Of a DNA stretch of 64,000 nt, positions 18,021 through 27,210 are shown in pieces; within the stretch, counting starts at the first letter, position 1; each line of letters begins with the position of its first letter. The stretch is from Methylophilus aquaticus. Lineage in GTDB: Bacteria; Pseudomonadota; Gammaproteobacteria; Burkholderiales; Methylophilaceae. The position numbers and the translations under genes were made by a program. The stretch lies in the NCBI RefSeq assembly GCF_030769565.1, contig NZ_JAVCAP010000014.1, positions 272,027 through 336,026 on the forward strand. Direction: 5' to 3'. The notes under the pieces are model-generated. The model made no database searches. It saw only the letters and a list, made by a program, of their open reading frames with translations, and was not told the DNA's origin.

Positions 18021-19433
18021 TTGAAAATAGTACCTGTGATACTTTCCGGTGGTTCTGGAACCCGGCTATGGCCACTTTCCCGTGCGGTATTGCCAAAGCA
18101 ATTATTACCGCTGGTTTCAGATAACACAATGTTGCAAGAAACCTTGCTCAGGATTTCTGATTGGGCCGAAGTGGGTGAGCCAGTTATTGTATGCGGAAAT
18201 GATCATCGCTTTCTGGTAGCAGAACAATTAAGACAGATTAATATCAGCCCAAAGGCGATCATATTGGAGCCGGTTGCAAGAAATACCGCTCCTGCGATTG
18301 CCGCAGCCGCAATGACCTTGAAATCGGAGGATGTGTTGATGCTGGTGTTGCCGGCTGACCATGTGATCACAGATGTCACTGCGTTTGAGACGGCTATACG
18401 TAGTGCTAGCACGTGCGCAGAACAGGGCAAACTGGTGACCTTCGGTATTTCTCCAACCATTCCAGAAACCGGTTATGGTTATATCCAGTCTGGGCAATCG
18501 ATGGGAGACGCTCAGGGGTGTTTTGAGGTTGCCCGTTTTGTAGAAAAGCCAGATGCTGTGACTGCACAACAATATCTGGATGCAGGCAACTTTTTCTGGA
18601 ATAGTGGCATGTTCATATTCAAGCCTGCGGTATTTTTATCAGAGCTAACGGCCTATGCGCCAGCCATCGTATCAGCAGTGAATAATGCGGTCGCACAAAG
18701 TTATCAAGATCTGGATTTCCTGAGGCTGTTTGAAGATGCTTTCTCAAAATCCCCCTCAGATTCTATTGATTATGCCGTGATGGAAAAAACCAGTCTTGCC
18801 GCTGTTGTTCCTGCCAGTATTGGCTGGAACGATGTAGGTTCATGGACTGCGCTTAAAGATGTGCAGCCATGTGATGAGGATCGTAACGCGAGTCGCGGTG
18901 ATGTTTATTTGAGAAATGTAAAAAATACGCTTGTACGGGCGGAAAGTCGTTTTGTGGCTGCGCTGGGCGTCAGTGACTTGTTGATTGTTGAGACCAGTGA
19001 TGCCGTATTGGTCGCGCATCGTGATTTTGCGCAAGATGTCAAAAGTATTGTGGATCATTTGAAATCAAGCGGACGTAGTGAGCACAAGGTGCATCCACGG
19101 GTGTATCGGCCATGGGGCTGGTATGAGGGCATTGATGTCGGTGAGCGTTTTCAGGTGAAGCGGATTATGGTCAAACCCAGTGAAAGATTATCATTGCAAA
19201 TGCATCATCATCGTGCAGAACATTGGGTGGTCGTCAGTGGATCTGCCATGATTACGATTGATGGCGTTACCAAACTCTATACGGAAAATGAATCAACTTA
19301 CATTCCGATCGGCTCAACACATCGTCTTGAAAATCCAGGAAAATTACCGTTGCACTTGATTGAAGTTCAATCAGGCAGCTATCTGGGTGAAGATGATATT
19401 GTGCGCTATGAGGATACGTATGGTCGTGCATAA
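18021..19433 (+). CDS. manC: mannose-1-phosphate guanylyltransferase / mannose-6-phosphate isomerase
   Basis: Bifunctional type II PMI/GMP of the ManC/AlgA/CpsB family, converting fructose-6-P to mannose-6-P and mannose-1-P plus GTP to GDP-mannose. The N-terminal domain starts with VILSGGSGTRLWPLSR (GTP-binding pyrophosphorylase loop), and FVEKPDA is the second conserved motif. The C-terminal cupin isomerase domain has RPWGWYE and VKPSERLSLQMHHHRAEHW with the metal-binding His/Glu set. At 470 residues it has the family's normal length. The start is TTG with AAGGAT upstream. With the adjacent manB it supplies GDP-mannose for EPS. Confidence 0.95.
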   Translation: MKIVPVILSGGSGTRLWPLSRAVLPKQLLPLVSDNTMLQETLLRISDWAEVGEPVIVCGNDHRFLVAEQLRQINISPKAIILEPVARNTAPAIAAAAMTLKSEDVLMLVLPADHVITDVTAFETAIRSASTCAEQGKLVTFGISPTIPETGYGYIQSGQSMGDAQGCFEVARFVEKPDAVTAQQYLDAGNFFWNSGMFIFKPAVFLSELTAYAPAIVSAVNNAVAQSYQDLDFLRLFEDAFSKSPSDSIDYAVMEKTSLAAVVPASIGWNDVGSWTALKDVQPCDEDRNASRGDVYLRNVKNTLVRAESRFVAALGVSDLLIVETSDAVLVAHRDFAQDVKSIVDHLKSSGRSEHKVHPRVYRPWGWYEGIDVGERFQVKRIMVKPSERLSLQMHHHRAEHWVVVSGSAMITIDGVTKLYTENESTYIPIGSTHRLENPGKLPLHLIEVQSGSYLGEDDIVRYEDTYGRA

Positions 19434-19444
19434 GGTTGTTGTAA

Positions 19445-20878
19445 GTGAGTAAGTTAGCTAACTTGATGGAGAGCAGTGGTGTTGCTTTCGGTACCAGTGG
19501 CGCTCGCGGTCTAGTGTCCGCTATGACTGACGAGGTTTGTTCTGCCTATACGCACGCTTTTATGTCAACAATGAGGCGGCAGGGCTTTGACTTCAAGCAG
19601 GTAGCGATTGCTATAGATTTAAGGCCTAGTAGCCCCCGTATTGCTGATGCTTGCGCAAATTTGCTACGAAAACTTGGGATAGATGTCATTTTTTGTGGCG
19701 CCATCCCCACACCAGCGTTGGCGCTATTTTCACAACAATTGCAAATTCCTGGTTTGATGGTGACCGGTAGCCATATCCCTTTTGATCGCAACGGGCTTAA
19801 ATTTTATCGGCCTAATGGCGAGATTAGTAAAGCGGATGAGGCGATGATGCTCAGTTGCGATGTTCCTCTATGCCCAAAGCAGGCGCCGAGCGCAGGCTTA
19901 CCTGTTGAAGATTTGTCAGCCAAACTAGGGTATATGCAGCGCTATAAAGACTTGCTTGGTCGGCAAAGCCTGTTGGGGTTGCGACTGGCACTCTATCAGC
20001 ACTCTAGTGTAGGGCGCGATTTGATGCTGCAGTTATTTACTGATCTTGGTGCAGAAGTGATATGTTTAGAGCGTTCAGACACCTTTGTTCCTATTGATAC
20101 CGAAGCCGTATCAGAACGTGATGTGAAGCGTGGTTTGCAGTGGGCCAGAAATTATCAGGTGGATGCAATTGTTTCTACGGACGGTGATGGAGATAGGCCG
20201 CTTTTAAGCGATGAGAAAGGTCGCTGGTTACGCGGCGATATTGTTGGATTAATGACAGCAAGGGCTTTAAATATTCCCCATCTAGCAGTTCCTGTAAGTT
20301 GCAATAGTGCAATTGAAACCAGCGGCTTTTTTCAAACAGTCTTACGCACTCGAATTGGCTCACCCTACGTAATTTCCGGTATGGAGGCTTTGCAACAACA
20401 GGGGGCTTCGCAGGTGGCTGGTTTCGAAGCCAACGGCGGTTTCCTGCTAGGAAGTTATCTGGCGGATTTTCCGGCATTGAAGCCATTGCCAACTCGTGAT
20501 GCACTATTGCCCGTCATTGTATTACTTGCTCAGATCAGGTTACAAAATAAACCACTGTCAACTATGGTATCTGATTTACCGTCAAGGTTTACTGCCAGTG
20601 ACCGGGTACAAGATTTTCCGAGCAACAAAAGTCTTGCACTAATTGCACACTGGACATCGAATCCTGAGCAGATAATTGAAATATTCAAGTTGAATGATCA
20701 GATTACTAAGTTGGATAGCACGGATGGACTGCGTGTTAGTTTGACGTCTGAAAGAGTTTTACATTTGCGACCATCAGGCAATGCACCGGAGTTCAGGTGT
20801 TATGTCGAAGCTTCTAGCCAGAAAGATGCGTATCAATTTTTGTCGCATGTGATGCTTCAATTAGCAGATTGTATCTGA
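19445..20878 (+). CDS. manB: phosphomannomutase (alpha-D-phosphohexomutase family)
   Basis: Interconverts mannose-6-P and mannose-1-P. FGTSGARG at 15-22 is the N-terminal substrate loop. VTGSHIPFDRNGLKFY carries the phosphoserine (S109), with SHIP replacing the usual SHNP. STDGDGDRP (D246, D248, D250) binds Mg2+, and RPSGNAPEFR near the C-terminus is the phosphate-binding loop. The start is GTG, 11 bp after manC. Its stop is separated by only 5 bp from the convergent stop of the gene at 20884, leaving no room for a terminator. The substrate could also be glucose phosphates, but context favours mannose. Confidence 0.92.
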   Translation: MSKLANLMESSGVAFGTSGARGLVSAMTDEVCSAYTHAFMSTMRRQGFDFKQVAIAIDLRPSSPRIADACANLLRKLGIDVIFCGAIPTPALALFSQQLQIPGLMVTGSHIPFDRNGLKFYRPNGEISKADEAMMLSCDVPLCPKQAPSAGLPVEDLSAKLGYMQRYKDLLGRQSLLGLRLALYQHSSVGRDLMLQLFTDLGAEVICLERSDTFVPIDTEAVSERDVKRGLQWARNYQVDAIVSTDGDGDRPLLSDEKGRWLRGDIVGLMTARALNIPHLAVPVSCNSAIETSGFFQTVLRTRIGSPYVISGMEALQQQGASQVAGFEANGGFLLGSYLADFPALKPLPTRDALLPVIVLLAQIRLQNKPLSTMVSDLPSRFTASDRVQDFPSNKSLALIAHWTSNPEQIIEIFKLNDQITKLDSTDGLRVSLTSERVLHLRPSGNAPEFRCYVEASSQKDAYQFLSHVMLQLADCI

Positions 20879-20883
20879 TTTTA

Positions 20884-22128
20884 TTATCTGATTTCAAACT
20901 TAAAATAACCACCATTACCGCTAGTGAGTTCAGGTGGGATATTAATCTGGTTAATCCCACGCTTGATTTGAAACTCCGCAATTTTTGTGTAAGCGGTAGT
21001 AAGACTCTCAGTATAGTGTAAGAATAATCTGGTTTGGTTTTCTGCAAACACTTTAACAGTGTACTGCTTATCATTTAGCTTGGAGAATACTGGTTTAAAA
21101 GGTGAGGATAATGGCTCACCAATAAATAGTCCTTGACCAGGCCATGCAACACTTTTCCAGTAAGCTTCCAGCAGGCTATTGCCTTTAAGGTAGTAATACA
21201 TTGCAGCAGCAGGATTGGGGAACTTCTGTAAATGATTACATGGTTCTACTACAGTGCCATAACTTGCTGTGGCACCAGCTTTTAACCAAGCAAGACTTAC
21301 TGATTGCCCATGCTTGCCATATAGGTCACCCCCAAAAGAGGTAAGATGATCTGCGATTGCCCCAGGCAGAAACTCAAGTTGTTCCAATCTGGTTACTTGA
21401 GGTGCTCCGATAAAGTAAAACAGAATGTTTTTACGTTTTAGGGGGCTCGTACTAACTTGTTTAGTAACATAGGTCAAAAAAACAGAATTAAAGTCTTCCC
21501 GAGTCAAGTTGTAATTGGCAGCACGTACATCGTAGTTTCCACCATTACCTTTGATTAAATAGCTATTGCCCGAAGGAAAACTGGAGTCCGCGTGAATGCC
21601 GCGATCAATCAACTGTAGGACTTCCTGTACACTGTCGCCCGCTAGCATCATGCTAGGTCGAATTTTAAAATCATTGAATGGCGTAGTGGATGTAGTGTTG
21701 AAATAGGGGCTTTCACGTGTTGGATTACAACCACCACAATAGGCTTGATCGAATCCGAAAGAGATCGCACTAGTCATTGACATGCAAACAACCCTATATG
21801 GTTTGGTCCAGCTAATGGCGTATCCCTGAATATGACTTTTAGTTTTTGCTTCAACTTCTTGTTTGATTGTGACAAAGTCTGCTTGGCTCATTTCGTTTTG
21901 AGCAGGGTTGAAATGAAGTTGTATGAGATTTTCTGATGGAATACCTCTTTTTTTAGCATAGATTTTGGCTACCTCTACAGACTGAGAGTCATCTACATTA
22001 ACCAAAATAGCGAGCTCGCTGGGAGTGATTCCCACTCTGTCAAATTCGGCAAAGTAATCACCTGCCGAGACGTACGTGGCAATTAGAGTGAAAAAAAGGC
22101 CGCCGAAAAAGCTAAGCTTTACGTTCAT
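20884..22128 (-). CDS. secreted TIGR03790-type protein
   Basis: Exported protein of unknown function that resembles the TIGR03790 family. ELAILVNVDDSQSVEVAKIY and YAKKRGIPSENLIQLHF near the N-terminus are the family's opening pattern. Starting at ATG 22128 gives a good Sec signal peptide ending VSAG; an in-frame ATG at 22161 would add 11 residues. It has no PEP-CTERM tail. A Cys pair occurs in AYCGGCNP. It faces the EPS genes convergently and is followed on its own strand by nothing. Function is not known; extracellular or surface association is inferred. Confidence 0.7.
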   Translation of the reverse strand: MNVKLSFFGGLFFTLIATYVSAGDYFAEFDRVGITPSELAILVNVDDSQSVEVAKIYAKKRGIPSENLIQLHFNPAQNEMSQADFVTIKQEVEAKTKSHIQGYAISWTKPYRVVCMSMTSAISFGFDQAYCGGCNPTRESPYFNTTSTTPFNDFKIRPSMMLAGDSVQEVLQLIDRGIHADSSFPSGNSYLIKGNGGNYDVRAANYNLTREDFNSVFLTYVTKQVSTSPLKRKNILFYFIGAPQVTRLEQLEFLPGAIADHLTSFGGDLYGKHGQSVSLAWLKAGATASYGTVVEPCNHLQKFPNPAAAMYYYLKGNSLLEAYWKSVAWPGQGLFIGEPLSSPFKPVFSKLNDKQYTVKVFAENQTRLFLHYTESLTTAYTKIAEFQIKRGINQINIPPELTSGNGGYFKFEIR

Positions 22129-22242
22129 TTTATGGAATATCTTTAACCATTTAATGGACATATCAGGCTTATAGCAAAACTATGTGCACATAACGGTTCA
22201 ATATAATCACAGTATTCTCATTTTATGAATTAGCCATTGTTT

Positions 22243-23649
22243 TTAGAATGCGCTATCTTGCCCCACGATTGTTAACCAAATTGTTTTTGCCACAATTAAC
22301 ATATCTAGCCTTGGGCTCCAGTTGCGCAAGTATTCCAGATCGTAATGAACTCTCTGTTCCATTTTCTCGAGAGTATCGGTTTCACCACGAAAGCCGTTTA
22401 CTTGCGCCCAACCTGTAATACCCGGTTTGACTTTGTGTCTGATCATATAGCCTTTAATCAGTTTACGGTATTGCTCGTTGTGGGCTACTGCATGCGGGCG
22501 TGGGCCTACGACACTCATCCGCCCTTGTAATACATTAATAAACTGCGGTAATTCATCGAGTGATGTTTTACGCAGAAAAGCACCTAAAGGCGTAATCCTC
22601 ATATCGTTTTTAGTAGCTTGCGTCACTTTTCCGTCATCTTCGCACACTGTCATAGAGCGAAATTTGTACACAAGTATTTCTTGGCCATCCAAGCCATAGC
22701 GTCTCTGTTTGAATATTATTGGCCCAGGAGAGGTTACCTTTACTAACATCGCAATAATGAGTAAAACTGGAGAAATCAGTATCAGTATCACAAACGAAAA
22801 TAATAAGTCAGCAGTCCGCTTGATAAACCCATCCGTTCCAGTAAATGGCGTTTCGCAAACCGAGACTACGGGGATACCATTAACACTGGAAACTCGACCT
22901 TGAATCAAGTCTGTGACAAAAATATCGGGAACAAAGTAAATTGAAGCTGTGGTGTCTTTTAAGTCGTCAAGCAGTTTTAGTATACGCGGGTGACTTGACA
23001 TTGGTAACGCAATATACATTTTATGTACAAGTTCAGTTTTCAGATAATCGCTGAGTTGAGTTAATGTGCCGAGCAATGGATACTCTTGATTTACAGGCAA
23101 ACGATCAGATGCGCGATCATCAAAAAAACCTAATATATTAATACGTTGATAGGTGTCGCTATCAAGGTTTTTGGCGAGTAATAACGCTTGTTCATTCAAG
23201 CCAATAATCACTGTATTCTGCGGTGGACCTTGCCATTCAATCAGTTTTGGACTGACTAATTTTAGTATCTGTAGCGCAATAATTTGTGCAACAGGTGTAG
23301 CAATCAACCAGATTAAAATCAATTCTTCACTATACAGCGTAATGTATCTGGTAATGTAGGCAAATGCCAATACTAGACTTGCCAGGAGTAACCATTCAAC
23401 AATTACATCTCGGCATATTTTAAAAAACCCTTTGCGGATTTTTGCGCCACTAGGAAAAGTAATCGAAAACAATATAATCGATGTTACAAAAATTGACATC
23501 GGGATGCGGTTTTCAGCGTTAATGAAAACACCCCATAAAACAAATACCATCACTAAAGGTTCAAGTAGCGATTCTAGTAAATAGAGAGGACTGCTTACAC
23601 CAGACTTAAAGCCTGATAGTGTTCTGATTGGGGGGCTACTTGTTGCCAT
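22243..23649 (-). CDS. undecaprenyl-phosphate sugar phosphotransferase (EPS-priming enzyme)
   Basis: WcaJ/WbaP-type polyprenyl-phosphate hexose-1-phosphate transferase that starts EPS repeat synthesis by moving a sugar-1-P (probably glucose) to undecaprenyl phosphate. Residues 15-110 hold four membrane helices, a Rossmann-like CoA-binding-type domain follows (IIGLNEQALLLAKNL), then another helix near 285. The catalytic domain includes KQRRYGLDGQEILVYKFRSM, TSLDELPQFINVLQGRMSVV, GPRP and KPGITGWAQVNGFRG, all hallmark motifs. It is divergent from the epsL operon, sharing the 266-bp regulatory gap. Confidence 0.95.
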   Translation of the reverse strand: MATSSPPIRTLSGFKSGVSSPLYLLESLLEPLVMVFVLWGVFINAENRIPMSIFVTSIILFSITFPSGAKIRKGFFKICRDVIVEWLLLASLVLAFAYITRYITLYSEELILIWLIATPVAQIIALQILKLVSPKLIEWQGPPQNTVIIGLNEQALLLAKNLDSDTYQRINILGFFDDRASDRLPVNQEYPLLGTLTQLSDYLKTELVHKMYIALPMSSHPRILKLLDDLKDTTASIYFVPDIFVTDLIQGRVSSVNGIPVVSVCETPFTGTDGFIKRTADLLFSFVILILISPVLLIIAMLVKVTSPGPIIFKQRRYGLDGQEILVYKFRSMTVCEDDGKVTQATKNDMRITPLGAFLRKTSLDELPQFINVLQGRMSVVGPRPHAVAHNEQYRKLIKGYMIRHKVKPGITGWAQVNGFRGETDTLEKMEQRVHYDLEYLRNWSPRLDMLIVAKTIWLTIVGQDSAF

Positions 23650-23915
23650 AAAGTGTTTGATATTAATAATTCTTTAAAGTGTAACGTAATTAAATGTTGT
23701 TAAGCAATTTATTAACAGCAAATATAGCAATATTTAAAGTGTTGTCTAGTCTGTATTTATTGCATTACCTGTCAAAAAACTGTCATCTTAAAATTGCATG
23801 ATGTTGAATTGTTTTATATCTCTAAGACTATAAACAAAAAAAATCGCAATTTTATTTATTAAATTTATCGTTTTTTAATAGTAAATCATTAAAAACGATA
23901 AAAAATGGGCTCCGA
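23650..23915. promoter_or_regulatory. divergent intergenic region with inverted repeat (23867-23899)
   Basis: A+T-rich 266-bp gap between the priming transferase (-) and epsL (+). An imperfect inverted repeat, ATCGTTTTTTAAT (23867-23879) against ATTAAAAACGAT (23888-23899), differs only by one extra T and ends 16 bp before the epsL ATG. It overlaps the probable epsL ribosome-loading zone, so it could be an operator or a translational control hairpin. No GG-N10-GC sigma-54 pattern was found. Promoters could not be pinned down reliably. Confidence 0.45.
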
Positions 23916-25130
23916 ATGTCTTATCACTTTCAGCAAAATTTTCAGAAGCCATCCTTCACACATATTTTCTTGTACTGTGTCTGCCCGCTATTTTTTTTCT
24001 GTAAGTTAACCTATGCTGACGAGTTCGATTCTTTGCAATATTCGGCATCAGCGAATCATGCTTGGGATAGTAATCTCTTTCGTTCAAGCAATAATGAAAC
24101 TTCTGACCAGATTACAACTTATAAAGCAGGAGTGCGTTTTGATAAAAAATATTCTTTGCAACATTTTGTGATTGATGTGAATTATGTTGACTATAAATAT
24201 CAAAAAAGTGACTTTCTGAATTTTGATGCAATTAACTACAGTGCCGCATGGCAATGGGCGCTATCTCCTGCATTAACCGGAACAATTTCAACCAGAAAAA
24301 ACAAATCGCTACTTGGCTTTGCTGACTTCAGGACTTTGATTCAGAACATTCGCACTGATGAGTACAATATATTCCGTGCAGAATATTCACCTTATAAAGT
24401 CTGGAGTTTGATTGTTGGTTTTACCGATACCAGCCTCAAAAACAGCCAAACATTTAATGCACAAAATGATTACGATGCCACGGCTTTTGATTATGGTGTC
24501 CGTTATAACTTTGTATCTGGAACATCTTTCACCATGCTTGGACACAAGCGTAATGGAAACTTCAAGCGTAGTCTCAATGCATCAAATATTGCCTTGTCAT
24601 TTGATAATGGATTTAACGAAGACGAGTTTGAAGTGGATGTTTTGTTCAAAGCATCTGCCAAAAGTAATTTAAGCAGCAAGCTGGCTTATCTTTCTCGTGA
24701 GTACGACAATTTTTCTGTGCGTGATTACGATGCTTGGTTGGGAAACCTGAAATACGACTTGCTGCTTACTGGTAAGTTAAAAACCAGCATGGATTTATCC
24801 CGGGCAGTAGGGACTTTTGAAACCCAATACAGCACATATAGTATTACTGATGCAGTCAATATTGGAGCGACATACTTTTATTCAGATAAAGTCATCTTAG
24901 GTTTGAATGCTCGACTTTCACAAAGAGACTTTGATGGCAGGGTTAATCCTGCTTTTCCCAATAGAGTAGATCATGAGCAAAGTATTAATGGGGCGTTAAC
25001 ATGGCAGCCGTTAAGAAATATTGGCTTGACACTCAGCAGCATCAAATCCAGTCGTAATGCAAACTCCGGTTACGATGCATTTGACTTTGACGATGTGACG
25101 ACTAGTGTGACTGTAGACTTAAAAATCTGA
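23916..25130 (+). CDS. epsL: EPS operon outer-membrane beta-barrel EpsL
   Basis: 404-residue protein with an N-terminal hydrophobic export signal ending about YADEF. After this come alternating aromatic/polar beta strands typical of an outer-membrane barrel, with repeated W/Y-rich strands such as YSAAWQWALSPALTGTIS, ending on a hydrophobic/charged strand VTVDLKI. Its place at the head of epsD-epsE-epsF-epsG matches EpsL of methanolan-type EPS operons. It probably assists polymer passage or anchoring at the outer membrane. No catalytic motif is visible. Confidence 0.8.
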   Translation: MSYHFQQNFQKPSFTHIFLYCVCPLFFFCKLTYADEFDSLQYSASANHAWDSNLFRSSNNETSDQITTYKAGVRFDKKYSLQHFVIDVNYVDYKYQKSDFLNFDAINYSAAWQWALSPALTGTISTRKNKSLLGFADFRTLIQNIRTDEYNIFRAEYSPYKVWSLIVGFTDTSLKNSQTFNAQNDYDATAFDYGVRYNFVSGTSFTMLGHKRNGNFKRSLNASNIALSFDNGFNEDEFEVDVLFKASAKSNLSSKLAYLSREYDNFSVRDYDAWLGNLKYDLLLTGKLKTSMDLSRAVGTFETQYSTYSITDAVNIGATYFYSDKVILGLNARLSQRDFDGRVNPAFPNRVDHEQSINGALTWQPLRNIGLTLSSIKSSRNANSGYDAFDFDDVTTSVTVDLKI

Positions 25131-25165
25131 CAGTTTTTGATTTTGATGACGTTTTGAATTAACAG

Positions 25166-26092
25166 ATGAAAGTTTTAATGAATAAATTCTTGTTTTATAT
25201 TTTCCTAATGTTGGTTTTGGCTGGATGCCAAAACAAAGAAGCTAAAGAAACTGGCTCACAGGTACTTGCTAAAGTGAACGGTGATGAAATTACGATACAT
25301 TTGCTGAATACTGAGCTTAAGCGTGTTCAGGGACCACAGTCGGGCGCGCAGGATATACAAAAAAAAATGCTTGGCAGTGTGATTGATCGTCAACTGCTTG
25401 TGCAAGAAGCAATCAAACTGAATTTAGATAGAACCCCGGAAGTGGTTCAACTGCTGGATATCGCGAGAGCACAGATTTACGCACAAGCCTATTTGTCGAG
25501 AAAGTCTTCAACACTGGCATCTGCTACCAAGCAGGAAATTCAACAATTTATGGCGGAGCACCCTGCGATTTTCAGTGATCGCAAGTTATTTACGACCAGT
25601 GATGTCATTTTTTTAAATGATACAGAAAAAGTTAATTATAACGAGTTGCAAACACTGTTCACGAACAATGGTGAGTTAAAAAAATGGCTAAACAATCATC
25701 AAATTAAGTTTGAAACAGTTGAAGAGCATTTGCCAACTGAGGCACTTCCTGCAAAAGCATTGCCTCTTGCCAGCAATATCAAGCAGGGGGATCTATTGTT
25801 CATGCATGACGAGAACAGAATTGTAGCCCGAGAAGTGACAAATGTGACGGTGTTTCCACTGGCTCCTGAACAAGCCACGGCAATGGCTAGCAAAGCAATT
25901 AACGCGCGTAAACAACAGCAGTTAATAATGGATGAGATTTTGCGTCTTAAAAAGCTGGCGAAAATTGAAATACTTAACGACTCACTCGCTCCTGATGATG
26001 CACTATCCATATCAACGGATGCTGGATCTTCACTCTTAAACGAATCCGAAAAATCATCGACTGTAATTGAGCATGGATTAAAAGGACTTTAA
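25166..26092 (+). CDS. epsD: EpsD-family peptidyl-prolyl isomerase lipoprotein
   Basis: 308-residue SurA/parvulin-like lipoprotein. The signal peptide ends in LVLAGC (lipobox). The N-terminal chaperone-like helices (VNGDEITIHLLNTELKRVQ) resemble SurA N-domains, followed by a diverged rotamase-like region (about residues 140-230) and a C-terminal helix. It lies between epsL and epsE, the standard position of EpsD, and probably helps fold EpsL or EpsE in the periplasm. Starts at 25166 and 25178 are both possible. Isomerase activity is doubtful given how diverged the rotamase segment looks. Confidence 0.82.
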   Translation: MKVLMNKFLFYIFLMLVLAGCQNKEAKETGSQVLAKVNGDEITIHLLNTELKRVQGPQSGAQDIQKKMLGSVIDRQLLVQEAIKLNLDRTPEVVQLLDIARAQIYAQAYLSRKSSTLASATKQEIQQFMAEHPAIFSDRKLFTTSDVIFLNDTEKVNYNELQTLFTNNGELKKWLNNHQIKFETVEEHLPTEALPAKALPLASNIKQGDLLFMHDENRIVAREVTNVTVFPLAPEQATAMASKAINARKQQQLIMDEILRLKKLAKIEILNDSLAPDDALSISTDAGSSLLNESEKSSTVIEHGLKGL

Positions 26093-26150
26093 ATAGTCCT
26101 GCATGGTAAAAACCATTGAAAAGAGTACATTTTAAATTGAGAGTACACCT

Positions 26151-27173
26151 ATGATATTTTTTAAACGTTTTCTTTTGCTGTTTTTTGTATTGTTGCCAGT
26201 TACAGCCTTTGCTGATTACACACTTGGGACTGGTGACTATGTGAAGGTCATTGTTTATGGTGATCCGGAGCTGACGCGTGAAGTCCGAGTAGCGGAAAAC
26301 GGGATTCTCAGTTTTCCATTGATAGGCGAGGTGCAAGTCAATGGTTTGACCTCGGTGCAAACCGAAAGAAGGATTGCGGAAGAGCTTAAACGCGGCGGGT
26401 TTATAGCTAGTCCGCAGGTTTCAGTGGTCGTGCTTCAGTTTCTAAGCAAAACTGTGTCGATACTCGGTGGCGTCATGAAACCGGGCCGTTACCCTGTTAC
26501 GCGAGCTTCAGACATTAAAGATATGATTGCAGAGGCAGGTGGTTTTACGCCTGATGCCTCGGAAATTGTGACCGTAGTGACTGGTGATAAACGCACAGAA
26601 TATGATTTGCGTGAAATCATTCAACAGCAAGTAAAAAGTGATGACCTCGCGGTGACTGGTGGTGAAACCATTTATGTGGGTATGCGCGATGTTGCTGTTG
26701 TTGGGCAATTCCTGCGCCCTGGAAAATATGGTATTCAGGGAGGGACGCGCAAAATTGCAGACTTTCTTTCTTTAGCTGGTGGTGTGAATGAAAATGCAGC
26801 CGAAGAGGTGTATTACACCACTTCCGTATCTGGGTCGCCAGTCACAGAAAAGCTGAATATTGATGAGCTTTTTAAAGGGGTTTCTTCTGAAAAAAATAAA
26901 ATGGTTTACCCAGGTGATGTGTTGTATGTGCCGAAAGCTCCGCAACTCTATATTTATGGAGAAGTGCAGCGTCCGGGTATGTATAAAATTGATAAAAATA
27001 TGACTGTGATGCAGGCAATAGCCAAAGCGAGTGGCTTAACTGTGCGCGGCACACAACGTAGCGTAAAACTGTATAGAAAAAATGCGCAGGGAGAAGTTGA
27101 AAAACAATCTCCTAATCTGACCACAGATGTGCGCGATGAGGATGTATTGTTTATTGAGGAAAGCTTGCTCTGA
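26151..27173 (+). CDS. epsE: polysaccharide export protein EpsE (Wza-like)
   Basis: Periplasmic/outer-membrane polysaccharide exporter. A Sec signal peptide ends at VTAFA, then the PES domain (YTLGTGDYVKVIVYGDPELT) and at least two SLBB domains (SKTVSILGGVMKPGRYPV; LYIYGEVQRPGMYKI) follow. At 340 residues it is of normal length for EpsE. No lipobox cysteine is seen after the signal, unlike classical Wza. It is expected to form a multimeric channel working with EpsF/EpsG across the envelope. Confidence 0.92.
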   Translation: MIFFKRFLLLFFVLLPVTAFADYTLGTGDYVKVIVYGDPELTREVRVAENGILSFPLIGEVQVNGLTSVQTERRIAEELKRGGFIASPQVSVVVLQFLSKTVSILGGVMKPGRYPVTRASDIKDMIAEAGGFTPDASEIVTVVTGDKRTEYDLREIIQQQVKSDDLAVTGGETIYVGMRDVAVVGQFLRPGKYGIQGGTRKIADFLSLAGGVNENAAEEVYYTTSVSGSPVTEKLNIDELFKGVSSEKNKMVYPGDVLYVPKAPQLYIYGEVQRPGMYKIDKNMTVMQAIAKASGLTVRGTQRSVKLYRKNAQGEVEKQSPNLTTDVRDEDVLFIEESLL

Positions 27174-27210
27174 CCGCGTGTAAGCAATCATCTAATCTAG
27201 GATCATTACA

